From assembly GCA_905479615.1 (NCBI GenBank), contig CAJQNH010000230.1:1-5111 (forward strand): a DNA stretch of 5,111 nucleotides, given 5' to 3'. Below are positions 1 to 5,111 of this stretch, one piece after another; position 1 is the first letter of the stretch; each line of letters starts with the position of its first letter. The notes beneath the pieces were generated by a model that saw only the letters and a list, made by a program, of their open reading frames with translations, ran no database searches and was not told where the DNA came from. Source of the DNA: an uncultured Eudoraea sp. (GTDB taxonomy: Bacteria > Bacteroidota > Bacteroidia > Flavobacteriales > Flavobacteriaceae). The translations under genes and the position numbers were made by a program.

Positions 1-835
1 AATGGATGCGGCCTATGAATTGATGGAGTCCTTAGGAATACACGCCGTCAAAACCGGCTATGTGGGTAAACTGATCCCGAAAGGGGAATACCACCACGGG
101 CAATGGATGGTGAACAATTACAGAAGGGCCATATTAAAGGGAGCAGAACACCAGGTGGCCATTAATGCACATGAGCCTATTAAGGCAACCGGAATACGGA
201 GAACCTACCCGAATGCAATTGCACGTGAAGGTTTGCGGGGCCAGGAATTTAATGCCTGGGCAACAGATGGCGGGAATCCACCGGAACATTTACCTATTGT
301 CGCTTTTACGCGCATGCTTGCCGGACCCATAGACTTTACGCCCGGTATTTTTAAAATAAAACTGGCGCCGGATAAACCGGATAATCAAATAAACACTACC
401 CTGGCACAACAACTCGCCTTATATGTGGTTATCTATGGCCCTGTACAGATGGCTGCAGATCTCCCTGAAAATTATGAAGATCAACCGGCCTTTCAATTCA
501 TACGTGATGTAGGCGTGGACTGGGAACAAAGCAAGGTATTGGATGGGGAAATAGGTGACTTTGTGACCATAGCCCGTCAGGAAAGGGGAACCGAAAAATG
601 GTTTGTCGGATCCATTACCGATGAAAATTCACGTGAGATAACCATCAATCTGGACTTTTTACCGCCATCTCAGAAGTATAAAGCCATTTTATACACCGAT
701 GGAGAAAATGCGCATTGGAATGATAACCCGCTAGATATTGAGATTCAGGAGATGGTAGTGGATAACACATCAACTCTAACCATCCAACTGGCCGCTGGAG
801 GAGGAGCTGCTATAAGTTTGGTGCCTGCTGAATAA
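1..835 (+). CDS. GH97 glycoside hydrolase (SusB-like alpha-glucosidase), C-terminal part, 5' end outside window
   Basis: Exo-acting alpha-glucosidase of family GH97, probably periplasmic, expected to release glucose from alpha-glucans or oligosaccharides. About 277 residues are present of a family length near 650-740; the first ATG (base 2) is an internal Met, because the sequence is already inside the catalytic barrel. Residues 1-150 are the end of the (beta/alpha)8 catalytic domain, with the runs NAHEPIK, RRTYPN, REGLRGQE and GPIDFTPG. Residues about 163-277 are the C-terminal beta-sandwich domain, starting near FQFIRDV and including VLDGEIGDFVTIAR and YTDGENA. E58, E76 and E82 have the same spacing (18 and 24) as Glu508, Glu526 and Glu532 of Bacteroides SusB (base, calcium ligand, general acid). 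Retaining GH97 members usually have Gly after the His where this protein has Glu (His-Glu-Pro), so I infer the inverting, SusB-like subgroup. The other base and the signal peptide lie upstream. Family call is firm; substrate is inferred. Confidence 0.93.
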   Translation, partial: MDAAYELMESLGIHAVKTGYVGKLIPKGEYHHGQWMVNNYRRAILKGAEHQVAINAHEPIKATGIRRTYPNAIAREGLRGQEFNAWATDGGNPPEHLPIVAFTRMLAGPIDFTPGIFKIKLAPDKPDNQINTTLAQQLALYVVIYGPVQMAADLPENYEDQPAFQFIRDVGVDWEQSKVLDGEIGDFVTIARQERGTEKWFVGSITDENSREITINLDFLPPSQKYKAILYTDGENAHWNDNPLDIEIQEMVVDNTSTLTIQLAAGGGAAISLVPAE

Positions 836-916
836 TCAAGAGATGACCCTGGCTTTTTGACAAATTTGTTCAGTACTTAAAACTGTTTCAAAAGAAAATC
901 CTATGGAATTGATTAA

Positions 917-1990
917 TCATCCTAAATGAGTTGCCCCATAATAGGCGGCTCCCAGGAGAGGCGTTTTATCATTTAGAACTACCTGTACCGGCATTAGTTG
1001 AAGCAGGGGATTCATACGTCCGGCCGCAACAAAGTTTGCAGTAAAAATCTCCCGGTTTATTATCCCGATGATTTTTGGGACAATCCCGCCTCCAATATAA
1101 ATGCCGCCGGTAGCCTTCGTCTTTAAAGCAAACTGGGCTGCTTCTATGGCCAGATAACGCACAAATAAATCCAGCGTCTCTACACAAATAGGGTCGCTTT
1201 TTTCGTGGGCAACAGTGGTAATCACAGCAGCCGCATCACCTTGTTGGATTTTATCCTGAAGCCATTTGGGTTCTGCGTTTCCCCTGAAACCCCTTAAGAA
1301 TTGATAGATACCATAAATACCGCGGCCGGATACTACCCTTTCCCAACTCACATGTCCAAACTTTTGATGCATGGACTTCCATAATTCCCAATCCAGATGG
1401 GTACGGGGACTAAAATCGCAATGTCCCCCTTCTGTAGCATAGGGATGATAATGAGTTCCATCCCAATAGAGTCCGGCCTCCCCAAGGCCCGTACCCGGCG
1501 AAATAATGACCGCATTCCCGGGGATATTTGATCCTTCTTTTAGAACTTCAAAGTCCGTCTTCCGAAGCGCCGCCAGACCATAGGCATTGGCCTCCATATC
1601 ATTGATGAGGGTAACCGAATGGACCTGGAGTTCCCTGCTAATTTCTTCACTATCTATTTCCCACGGAAAGTTTGTCCCTTTTACTTTGCCCCCGGTTACA
1701 GGGCCGGCTACGCCCAGGCAGATCCCGTCTATGACCAGCAACTTATCCCTGTGAAAGGAATGCACCATCTCCGTAAAGGCCCTGTACTCCTTAGTGTGAT
1801 ATGATTTCTCCTTTATTAATGAAAGTTGTCCTTTATGGCTTTCAAAAAGTGCCAGGTTTGTTTTGGTAGCGCCAATATCGGCGGCTAGAAACACTCCATT
1901 GGTGAGTACATTTTTTGTATTTCCCATAAAAGCCAGTGGAATTTGGGACTCATTGTTTAAGGGTAACGAAAAACTTTCCAGCTTTTTCAT
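917..1990 (-). CDS. glk: Glucokinase (E. coli Glk-type)
   Basis: Cytoplasmic ATP-dependent glucokinase converting glucose to glucose 6-phosphate. At 357 residues it is somewhat longer than E. coli Glk (about 320) because of roughly 33 extra N-terminal residues. The phosphate-binding loop is DIGATKTN (38-45). LINDMEANAYGL (128-139) carries the catalytic base D131, the counterpart of E. coli Asp100. SPGTGLGEAG (164-173) is the second phosphate motif, TEGGHCDFSP (186-195) carries the sugar-contacting E187 and H190, and IYIGGGIVPK (297-306) is the adenosine-site motif. EGGHxDF and the ERVVSGRGIYGIY run (217-229) favour the Glk family over ROK kinases. I chose the ATG at 1990: an in-frame TAG lies four codons upstream, and the leader ending in IPLAF before the kinase fold recalls Bacteroidota homologues; M22 is the alternative start. 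The gene is convergent with GH97, whose product would supply its glucose. No clear promoter or Shine-Dalgarno sequence is visible. Confidence 0.95.
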   Translation of the reverse strand: MKKLESFSLPLNNESQIPLAFMGNTKNVLTNGVFLAADIGATKTNLALFESHKGQLSLIKEKSYHTKEYRAFTEMVHSFHRDKLLVIDGICLGVAGPVTGGKVKGTNFPWEIDSEEISRELQVHSVTLINDMEANAYGLAALRKTDFEVLKEGSNIPGNAVIISPGTGLGEAGLYWDGTHYHPYATEGGHCDFSPRTHLDWELWKSMHQKFGHVSWERVVSGRGIYGIYQFLRGFRGNAEPKWLQDKIQQGDAAAVITTVAHEKSDPICVETLDLFVRYLAIEAAQFALKTKATGGIYIGGGIVPKIIGIINREIFTANFVAAGRMNPLLQLMPVQVVLNDKTPLLGAAYYGATHLG

Positions 1991-2375
1991 GATAGTGATC
2001 TATTGAGTTATGGCTATGCTCTTATCCTGAATATCACAGATCTTAAGAAGGGGAGTAACACTTTTAGTCAGGGCTCCCGGGGCTGCTATTGCCAATACCT
2101 GTTTAAATACAAATATCTCCCGGAAGAGGCAATTTTAAAATGATATAGGTCATCAGGAATGAAGTTTACCTGATTACAAAACAAGCCCTATACATAATTG
2201 AACAGACTAAGAAAACAGATGCTTTGAGTAAAGTTGAAATTAAGACGGAAAAGAAAACTGGAATGGGGTTTTTGAATGTTCTGTTGGTTCATATGGAAAA
2301 TTGCTTAGGCACCTCCTATTTACTTTAATGTTTGAATGTAATGGACAAGCTTGTAAAATTCTCCTATCTGAATTC
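1991..2375. other. 385-base gap without a convincing gene; possible relic reading frames
   Basis: This lies between the glucokinase start and the end of the next minus-strand gene. On the minus strand, bases 2134-2003 are open for 44 codons in the same frame as glk, ending in a TAG at 2002-2000, four codons before its ATG; the translation includes AIAAPGALTKSVTPLL. A second minus-strand stretch, 2292-2086, starts at an ATG (2292) and reads 34 codons, a TAG (2190-2188), then 33 more codons including DDLYHFKIASSGRYLY. On the plus strand, 2149-2328 is open in the antisense register of that stretch. None has a usable start and a full-length frame together, and I recognise none. They may be remnants of a decayed gene or chance. 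Bases 2071-2084 are a GC-rich patch containing CCCGGG. ACAAGCTTGT at 2345-2354 is a 10-base palindrome. An AGGAGG on the minus strand sits about 19 bases before the ATG at 2292, too far for a normal ribosome binding site. Confidence 0.4.
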
Positions 2376-3152
2376 TTAGTTTGAGAGACTTTTCTTAAAT
2401 CGATGGGCTTGAATGCTATCCAACCTTAAATTATTCAAGAGTTCATAAACGTTTTCATTCAGAACTTTTGAAAATTCTTGTTTAAAACATAAATTTCTTT
2501 TCAGTTCTTTGCGATTTTTATTATACAACCTGACTGTATCTTTTTCTTTGGATTCTATGCATTCATCTCTTTTGTTTCCACATTTTGTCGAATCTGCATT
2601 TTCATTATTGCCTGATCGGGCACCCTTCTTTTTGTCAGGACAATCTTTACACTTCTTTTTCATTTTCTCCAGAAAATCCCTTTTAATAATTGTCTGGTCG
2701 TAATTTGCTTTTAGGTCATTCTCCTTAATGTCTGTATAGATATAGGGACCATAAATCTGGGTGACTTTTACTCTATTGGGTAAGACTAATTCAATGGTAT
2801 AATTCCCACCCTTAATGGTAATTATTAGTGTATATCTAATAGCAATTTCAACCTTTTTGTCATATTCACCTTTCAAAAACTCGTAAAGGGGGTAGTCTAC
2901 TTTCAAATTCAAATAACCCCTGGTAATTAACTTTTCTCTGGCGTTTAAAAGAATCAGATCCTGATTTAATGCTGCCCATTCCATTAAATTGAAATATATT
3001 TCTTCATTATTATCTTTAACATTATAACATATCCTATACCCATTAATAGAGGTGTCCACCCATTTATTAGTAGAATTCTCCTTTTGCGAGATACCCTGAC
3101 TACACACCAAAATTAGCATAAGATTAATAATGCCAGAAAAGACTTTTTTCAT
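2376..3152 (-). CDS. Hypothetical secreted protein with a Lys/Cys-rich segment, possibly DUF4468-like
   Basis: Function not recognised. The 258 residues begin with a classic signal peptide: KK at 2-3, a hydrophobic core at about 8-17, and a likely cleavage around ISQ (21-23), so it should be exported to the periplasm or outer surface. C17 is preceded by Ile-Leu-Val, a poor lipobox, so a lipoprotein is unlikely. Residues about 50-145 look like an alternating alpha/beta domain: a Trp-containing helix near W59, an amphipathic stretch to about 100, then strands YTLIITIKGGNYTIELV (107-123) and a Tyr-rich YGPYIY (134-139). A Trp helix followed by YTxxIxIKxGxY recalls the DUF4468 (TBP-like fold) pattern of Bacteroidota, but this is a weak memory-based resemblance. 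Residues 163-222 are rich in Lys, Asp and Asn, with cysteines at 168, 171, 191, 198 and 222; the rest is charged and helical. The start at 3152 is fixed by the signal peptide. The gene is AT-richer than the flanking enzyme genes and lies 239 bases downstream of another minus-strand gene, perhaps as a loose pair. Confidence 0.8.
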   Translation of the reverse strand: MKKVFSGIINLMLILVCSQGISQKENSTNKWVDTSINGYRICYNVKDNNEEIYFNLMEWAALNQDLILLNAREKLITRGYLNLKVDYPLYEFLKGEYDKKVEIAIRYTLIITIKGGNYTIELVLPNRVKVTQIYGPYIYTDIKENDLKANYDQTIIKRDFLEKMKKKCKDCPDKKKGARSGNNENADSTKCGNKRDECIESKEKDTVRLYNKNRKELKRNLCFKQEFSKVLNENVYELLNNLRLDSIQAHRFKKSLSN

Positions 3153-3391
3153 GTTTTGGACAAACTAAATAATTAACACATTAAGCTTTAGCAAGTTAGA
3201 GGATTAAAACAGCCCCATCATATATTGCCTGGCTCCCACCCTTCAAATTAATTAATAAAACATTTAAGAATACACTTTTGTTTTAATCATTTACGGTTAC
3301 TAATTTATTAGAAAATTCATAACCAGTATATATTAAAGAATAGGGGAAAATCAAAACATGCTAAGGAACTCTTAAATTGATTGGAAAAATA
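3153..3391. other. AT-rich spacer between the two minus-strand hypothetical genes
   Basis: This 239-base gap holds no credible reading frame. It is long enough for the downstream secreted-protein gene to have its own promoter rather than depend on the membrane-protein gene. The best match to the Bacteroidota -7 element (TAnnTTTG) on the minus strand is TTAGTTTG at about 3168-3161, with a TTG about 23 bases further upstream. It has one mismatch, long spacing, and would leave a leader of only a few bases, so I do not annotate it as a promoter. CTAATTTATTAG at 3300-3311 is a small near-palindrome (5-base arms). No GC-rich hairpin with a T-run is visible after the membrane-protein gene. Confidence 0.5.
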
Positions 3392-4009
3392 TTAAACTAC
3401 CTGTGGTTCCTCAGCCAATCGAATGGCTACAATTAACTTACCAATAAAATACCCAATGACAAATACAGCTGCAGATATGCCTACAATTAGCAGCATTGCG
3501 CTCCAGACCTCTGTAAGTGGTATGCTGTTAGCCGGAATTTTTTCCAATATCCTTAGGCTTCTGAAAACTCTAAATGGAAAACTAAAATAATTAATTAGAG
3601 CATCCTTGAATTCACTAAACGTAAGAAACATATAGACATTACTGGAAATTCCATAGGCTATAATACTCAAACCAAACCCAAACATTTTACTATATGTATT
3701 CCTATACTCAGCTTTATAGGATTTTAATAATACATCATTATTAGTGGAGCCATTATTCGCTAAAGACCCGCTTAAATCTTGTTTGTTCCTGAATTTACTC
3801 ACATATTGCTTAGAATAGTAAATCCAACATAATATTAAGAACAGGGGAGTAACTACAACAATCAATGTAATACATAAAAGCAGTAGTAACGTTACCAATT
3901 CACTAAGTCCGTCATAATTGAAATAACGCTCAATTGGAACCTCGTTAGCTTGCAAAGTATAAAAGGTTTTTACTAATACGTTTACAGAATTAAGAACTCC
4001 CGGATTCAT
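3392..4009 (-). CDS. Hypothetical small membrane protein with three predicted transmembrane segments
   Basis: Function not recognised. The 205 residues lack a cleavable signal peptide but hold three strongly hydrophobic stretches: about 37-64 (long, Leu/Ile/Val-rich), 109-130 (from FGFGLSIIAYG) and 169-190 (ending VFVIGYFIGK). The segment between the first two (67-108) is rich in Lys and Arg and probably cytoplasmic, which places the N-terminal 36 residues outside and the short C-terminal tail inside. The second loop (131-168) has an aromatic, basic motif (FPFRVFRSLRILEK), so topology is not certain. No catalytic, nucleotide-binding or transporter signature is visible. The ATG at 4009 is the first possible start, since an in-frame TAA lies five codons upstream. 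The coding sequence is AT-rich like its downstream neighbour. It is transcribed away from the esterase gene, and their shared 361-base region carries a prominent inverted repeat. It could be a subunit of an envelope system, but nothing in the sequence names one. Confidence 0.78.
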   Translation of the reverse strand: MNPGVLNSVNVLVKTFYTLQANEVPIERYFNYDGLSELVTLLLLLCITLIVVVTPLFLILCWIYYSKQYVSKFRNKQDLSGSLANNGSTNNDVLLKSYKAEYRNTYSKMFGFGLSIIAYGISSNVYMFLTFSEFKDALINYFSFPFRVFRSLRILEKIPANSIPLTEVWSAMLLIVGISAAVFVIGYFIGKLIVAIRLAEEPQVV

Positions 4010-4207
4010 TGAAAAGTAATTTTAGATTGGCGTGCCTTTTAGTAAGATATCGCACACATAGAACATACTCTATCACCTAATGAATATAGTGAATTATTTC
4101 AAATCAGAAAGATATATTCAGTAGTATGCTATTTTAGTTTTAATTTGAGTTAAAACCAAGCGGAAAGTGACGGAACCTCTGATTTCTTGTCCCGGTGGAT
4201 ATATTTT

Positions 4208-4243
4208 TTTATCAAATATTGTTTTCTATAGATATTTGATAAA
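4208..4243. repeat. Perfect inverted repeat, 12-base arms, 12-base spacer
   Basis: The left arm TTTATCAAATAT (4208-4219) is the exact reverse complement of the right arm ATATTTGATAAA (4232-4243). In RNA one G-U pair could extend the stem inward by a base. The repeat lies between divergent genes, about 200 bases from the membrane-protein start and 128 from the esterase start. It is unlikely to be an intrinsic terminator: the stem is nearly all A/T, and the T-run is on the 5' side in the plus-strand reading, with no T-run after the stem in either direction. An operator for a dimeric regulator, or a leader hairpin, is a plausible alternative. Confidence 0.75.
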
Positions 4244-4270
4244 CTAAAAGTCATGTCGATTACGAAATCT

Positions 4271-4333
4271 ACTTTAGGTAAAATCTTGATCTTGAATCTT
4301 ATAATTATTCAAAATACTAAAGACACCTAAAGT
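4271..4333. repeat. Nested inverted repeats upstream of the esterase gene
   Basis: ACTTTAGGT at 4271-4279 is an exact reverse complement of ACCTAAAGT at 4325-4333, spaced by 45 bases. Within the spacer, TTGAAT (4292-4297) pairs with ATTCAA (4307-4312) around a 9-base loop. In a plus-strand transcript this could form a two-tier stem ending 37 bases before the esterase ATG. Arms of 9 and 6 bases in AT-rich DNA can arise by chance, and the fold matches no riboswitch class I know, so only the repeat itself is asserted. Confidence 0.45.
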
Positions 4334-4370
4334 TTTCTATCTTAGGGGATCGAACTTATAAAAGTTTAAA

Positions 4371-5111
4371 ATGTTTCGTTTTGTAAAAATATCCATTAAA
4401 AACAGGATAAAGTTAGTGTCAATTTTGGCTTTCGGATTAGTTCTGAAGACTCATTCACAGGAAATTCAATACGAAACCAGGCAGGACATTCCTTATTACA
4501 ATACTGCGATTAACCAGGCTGATGGGTACATAAATGAGCGTTGTGTTTTAGATGTTTATTACCCCAAGAATGCAAAGGGTTTTCCCACAATCGTCTGGTT
4601 CCATGGAGGCGGATTAACCGGTGGCAACAAAGATATTCCCGTGCAACTAATGGAGAAAGGAGTTTGTATAGTTGCTGTCAATTATCGTTTGTATCCAAAA
4701 GTTAAAGCCCCCATATATATTGATGATGCGGCGGCGGCCGTAAGTTGGGTCTTTAAGAATGTAGCAGATATGGGCGGGGACCCTTCACTGATTTTCGTAT
4801 CCGGTCACTCTGCAGGAGGTTATTTGGCCAGTATGATTGGGCTGGATAAATCCTGGTTAAACAAATATGACATTGATGCAGATAAAATTGCCGGCCTAAT
4901 CCCTTTTAGCGGACACACTATTACTCATTTTACTGTCAGGGAAGAAAGGGGTATCCCCGGAACGCAGCCTATAGTTGACAGTTTAGCTCCCCTTTATCAC
5001 GTTCGTCCTGATGCGCCACCCTTATTACTAATTACAGGAGACAGAGAATTAGAGCTTTTGGGAAGGTATGAGGAAAATGCTTACCTGATGCGAATGATGA
5101 AAATTGCAGGT
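4371..5111 (+). CDS. Secreted alpha/beta-hydrolase esterase (BD-FAE / acetyl-esterase-like), 3' end outside window
   Basis: Carboxylic-ester hydrolase of the alpha/beta-hydrolase fold; 247 codons are visible and the frame is still open at the window edge. Residues 1-30 look like a signal peptide (basic start with RFVK and KNRIK, hydrophobic LVSILAFGLVL, cleavage near HSQ), so the enzyme is exported. IVWFHGGG (74-81) is the oxyanion-hole motif, VNYRLYPK (103-110) follows as in the hormone-sensitive-lipase/BD-FAE group, and DDAAAAVSWV (118-127) is the conserved helix. GHSAGG (145-150) carries the nucleophile S147, and LLLITGDRE (218-226) carries the likely acid D224. The catalytic His should lie just past the window. 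The ATG at 4371 is the first after an in-frame TAA at 4359-4361, and no other in-frame ATG precedes the fold. Relatives include feruloyl/acetyl-xylan esterases and general acyl esterases; the exact substrate cannot be read. The sugar-metabolism genes across the AT-rich stretch suggest, but do not prove, a glycan role. Confidence 0.9.
   Translation, partial: MFRFVKISIKNRIKLVSILAFGLVLKTHSQEIQYETRQDIPYYNTAINQADGYINERCVLDVYYPKNAKGFPTIVWFHGGGLTGGNKDIPVQLMEKGVCIVAVNYRLYPKVKAPIYIDDAAAAVSWVFKNVADMGGDPSLIFVSGHSAGGYLASMIGLDKSWLNKYDIDADKIAGLIPFSGHTITHFTVREERGIPGTQPIVDSLAPLYHVRPDAPPLLLITGDRELELLGRYEENAYLMRMMKIAG

Larger units (their letters stand above)
4010..4370. other. Divergent intergenic region between membrane-protein and esterase genes
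   Basis: This 361-base AT-rich stretch has no credible gene and must hold the start signals for both flanking genes. It contains the two inverted-repeat structures listed separately and a short hexamer run, ATCTTG twice followed by AATCTT (4283-4300). I looked for Bacteroidota promoters (TTTG, about 19-21 bases, TAnnTTTG) in both directions. Single-mismatch -7 matches exist, for example TACTTTAG at 4270-4277 and TATCTTAG at 4338-4345, but none has a correctly spaced -33 element. The bases just before the esterase ATG are A-rich rather than a Shine-Dalgarno sequence, as is common in this phylum. Confidence 0.6.

Noticed and set aside
836..916. Bidirectional terminator between the convergent GH97 and glk genes
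   Set aside because: Only short palindromes are present (ACAAATTTGT at 860-869, TGATTAATCA at 910-919), with no loop, little G/C and no associated T-run after a stem.
969..1187. 72-codon minus-strand frame inside glk
   Set aside because: It overlaps the kinase in another frame, has no recognisable domain, and glk motifs cover this region in its own frame.
1619..1804. 61-codon plus-strand frame opposite glk
   Set aside because: It is antisense to conserved Glk motifs, with no family resemblance or start signal.
2149..2328. 59-codon open plus-strand stretch as a small gene
   Set aside because: It has no ATG near its beginning (the first in-frame ATG leaves only about 22 codons), no recognised product, and a competing open frame on the opposite strand.
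2271..2339. Direct repeat TTTGAATGT at 2271-2279 and 2331-2339
   Set aside because: Two 9-base copies 60 bases apart in AT-rich sequence, with no further copies, are not enough for a repeat array or target-site duplication.
2509..2703. 64-codon plus-strand frame opposite the secreted-protein gene
   Set aside because: Its Phe/Ser/Leu-rich translation is the antisense of the Lys-rich segment, a composition shadow.
3134..3152. Lipoprotein signal on the 258-residue secreted protein
   Set aside because: The residue before C17 is Val, not Gly, Ala or Ser, and no acidic export signal follows; an ordinary cleavable signal peptide fits better.
4208..4243. Intrinsic terminator for either divergent gene
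   Set aside because: Both genes are transcribed away from it, the stem is almost all A/T, and no T-run follows the stem on either strand.

Overview
The window looks like a piece of a Bacteroidota chromosome, probably a flavobacterium-like glycan degrader. Four things point there: a glycoside hydrolase family 97 (GH97) enzyme, a family concentrated in Bacteroidota; a glucokinase of the E. coli Glk type with a Bacteroidota-style N-terminal extension; two signal peptides ending in a short polar stretch with S-Q; and A-rich start regions lacking a well-placed Shine-Dalgarno sequence. Base composition is moderate at both ends and clearly AT-rich in the middle. The assignment rests on gene content alone.

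Layout: (1) 1-835, plus strand, the C-terminal 277 residues of a GH97 alpha-glucosidase whose start lies before the window. (2) 917-1990, minus strand, a complete glucokinase, convergent with the GH97 gene across 81 bases. (3) 1991-2375, a gene-poor gap with two open, protein-like but start-less frames that may be relics. (4) 2376-3152, minus strand, an unrecognised secreted protein with a Lys/Cys-rich segment and a weak resemblance to the DUF4468 pattern. (5) 3392-4009, minus strand, an unrecognised small protein with three predicted membrane segments. (6) 4010-4370, a divergent intergenic region with a perfect 12-base-arm inverted repeat and a second, nested inverted-repeat structure. (7) 4371 to the window end, plus strand, a secreted alpha/beta-hydrolase esterase of the HGGG/GHSAGG type, running off the edge with its catalytic His not yet reached.

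The flanking genes fit saccharide use: GH97 would release glucose from alpha-glucosides, glucokinase would trap it as glucose 6-phosphate, and the exported esterase could strip acyl groups from a glycan or a related ester. The two middle genes do not obviously belong to that pathway. They are AT-richer, share one strand, and are the only part of the window that could hold something undescribed. I found no CRISPR array, RNA gene, transposase or convincing promoter or intrinsic terminator.
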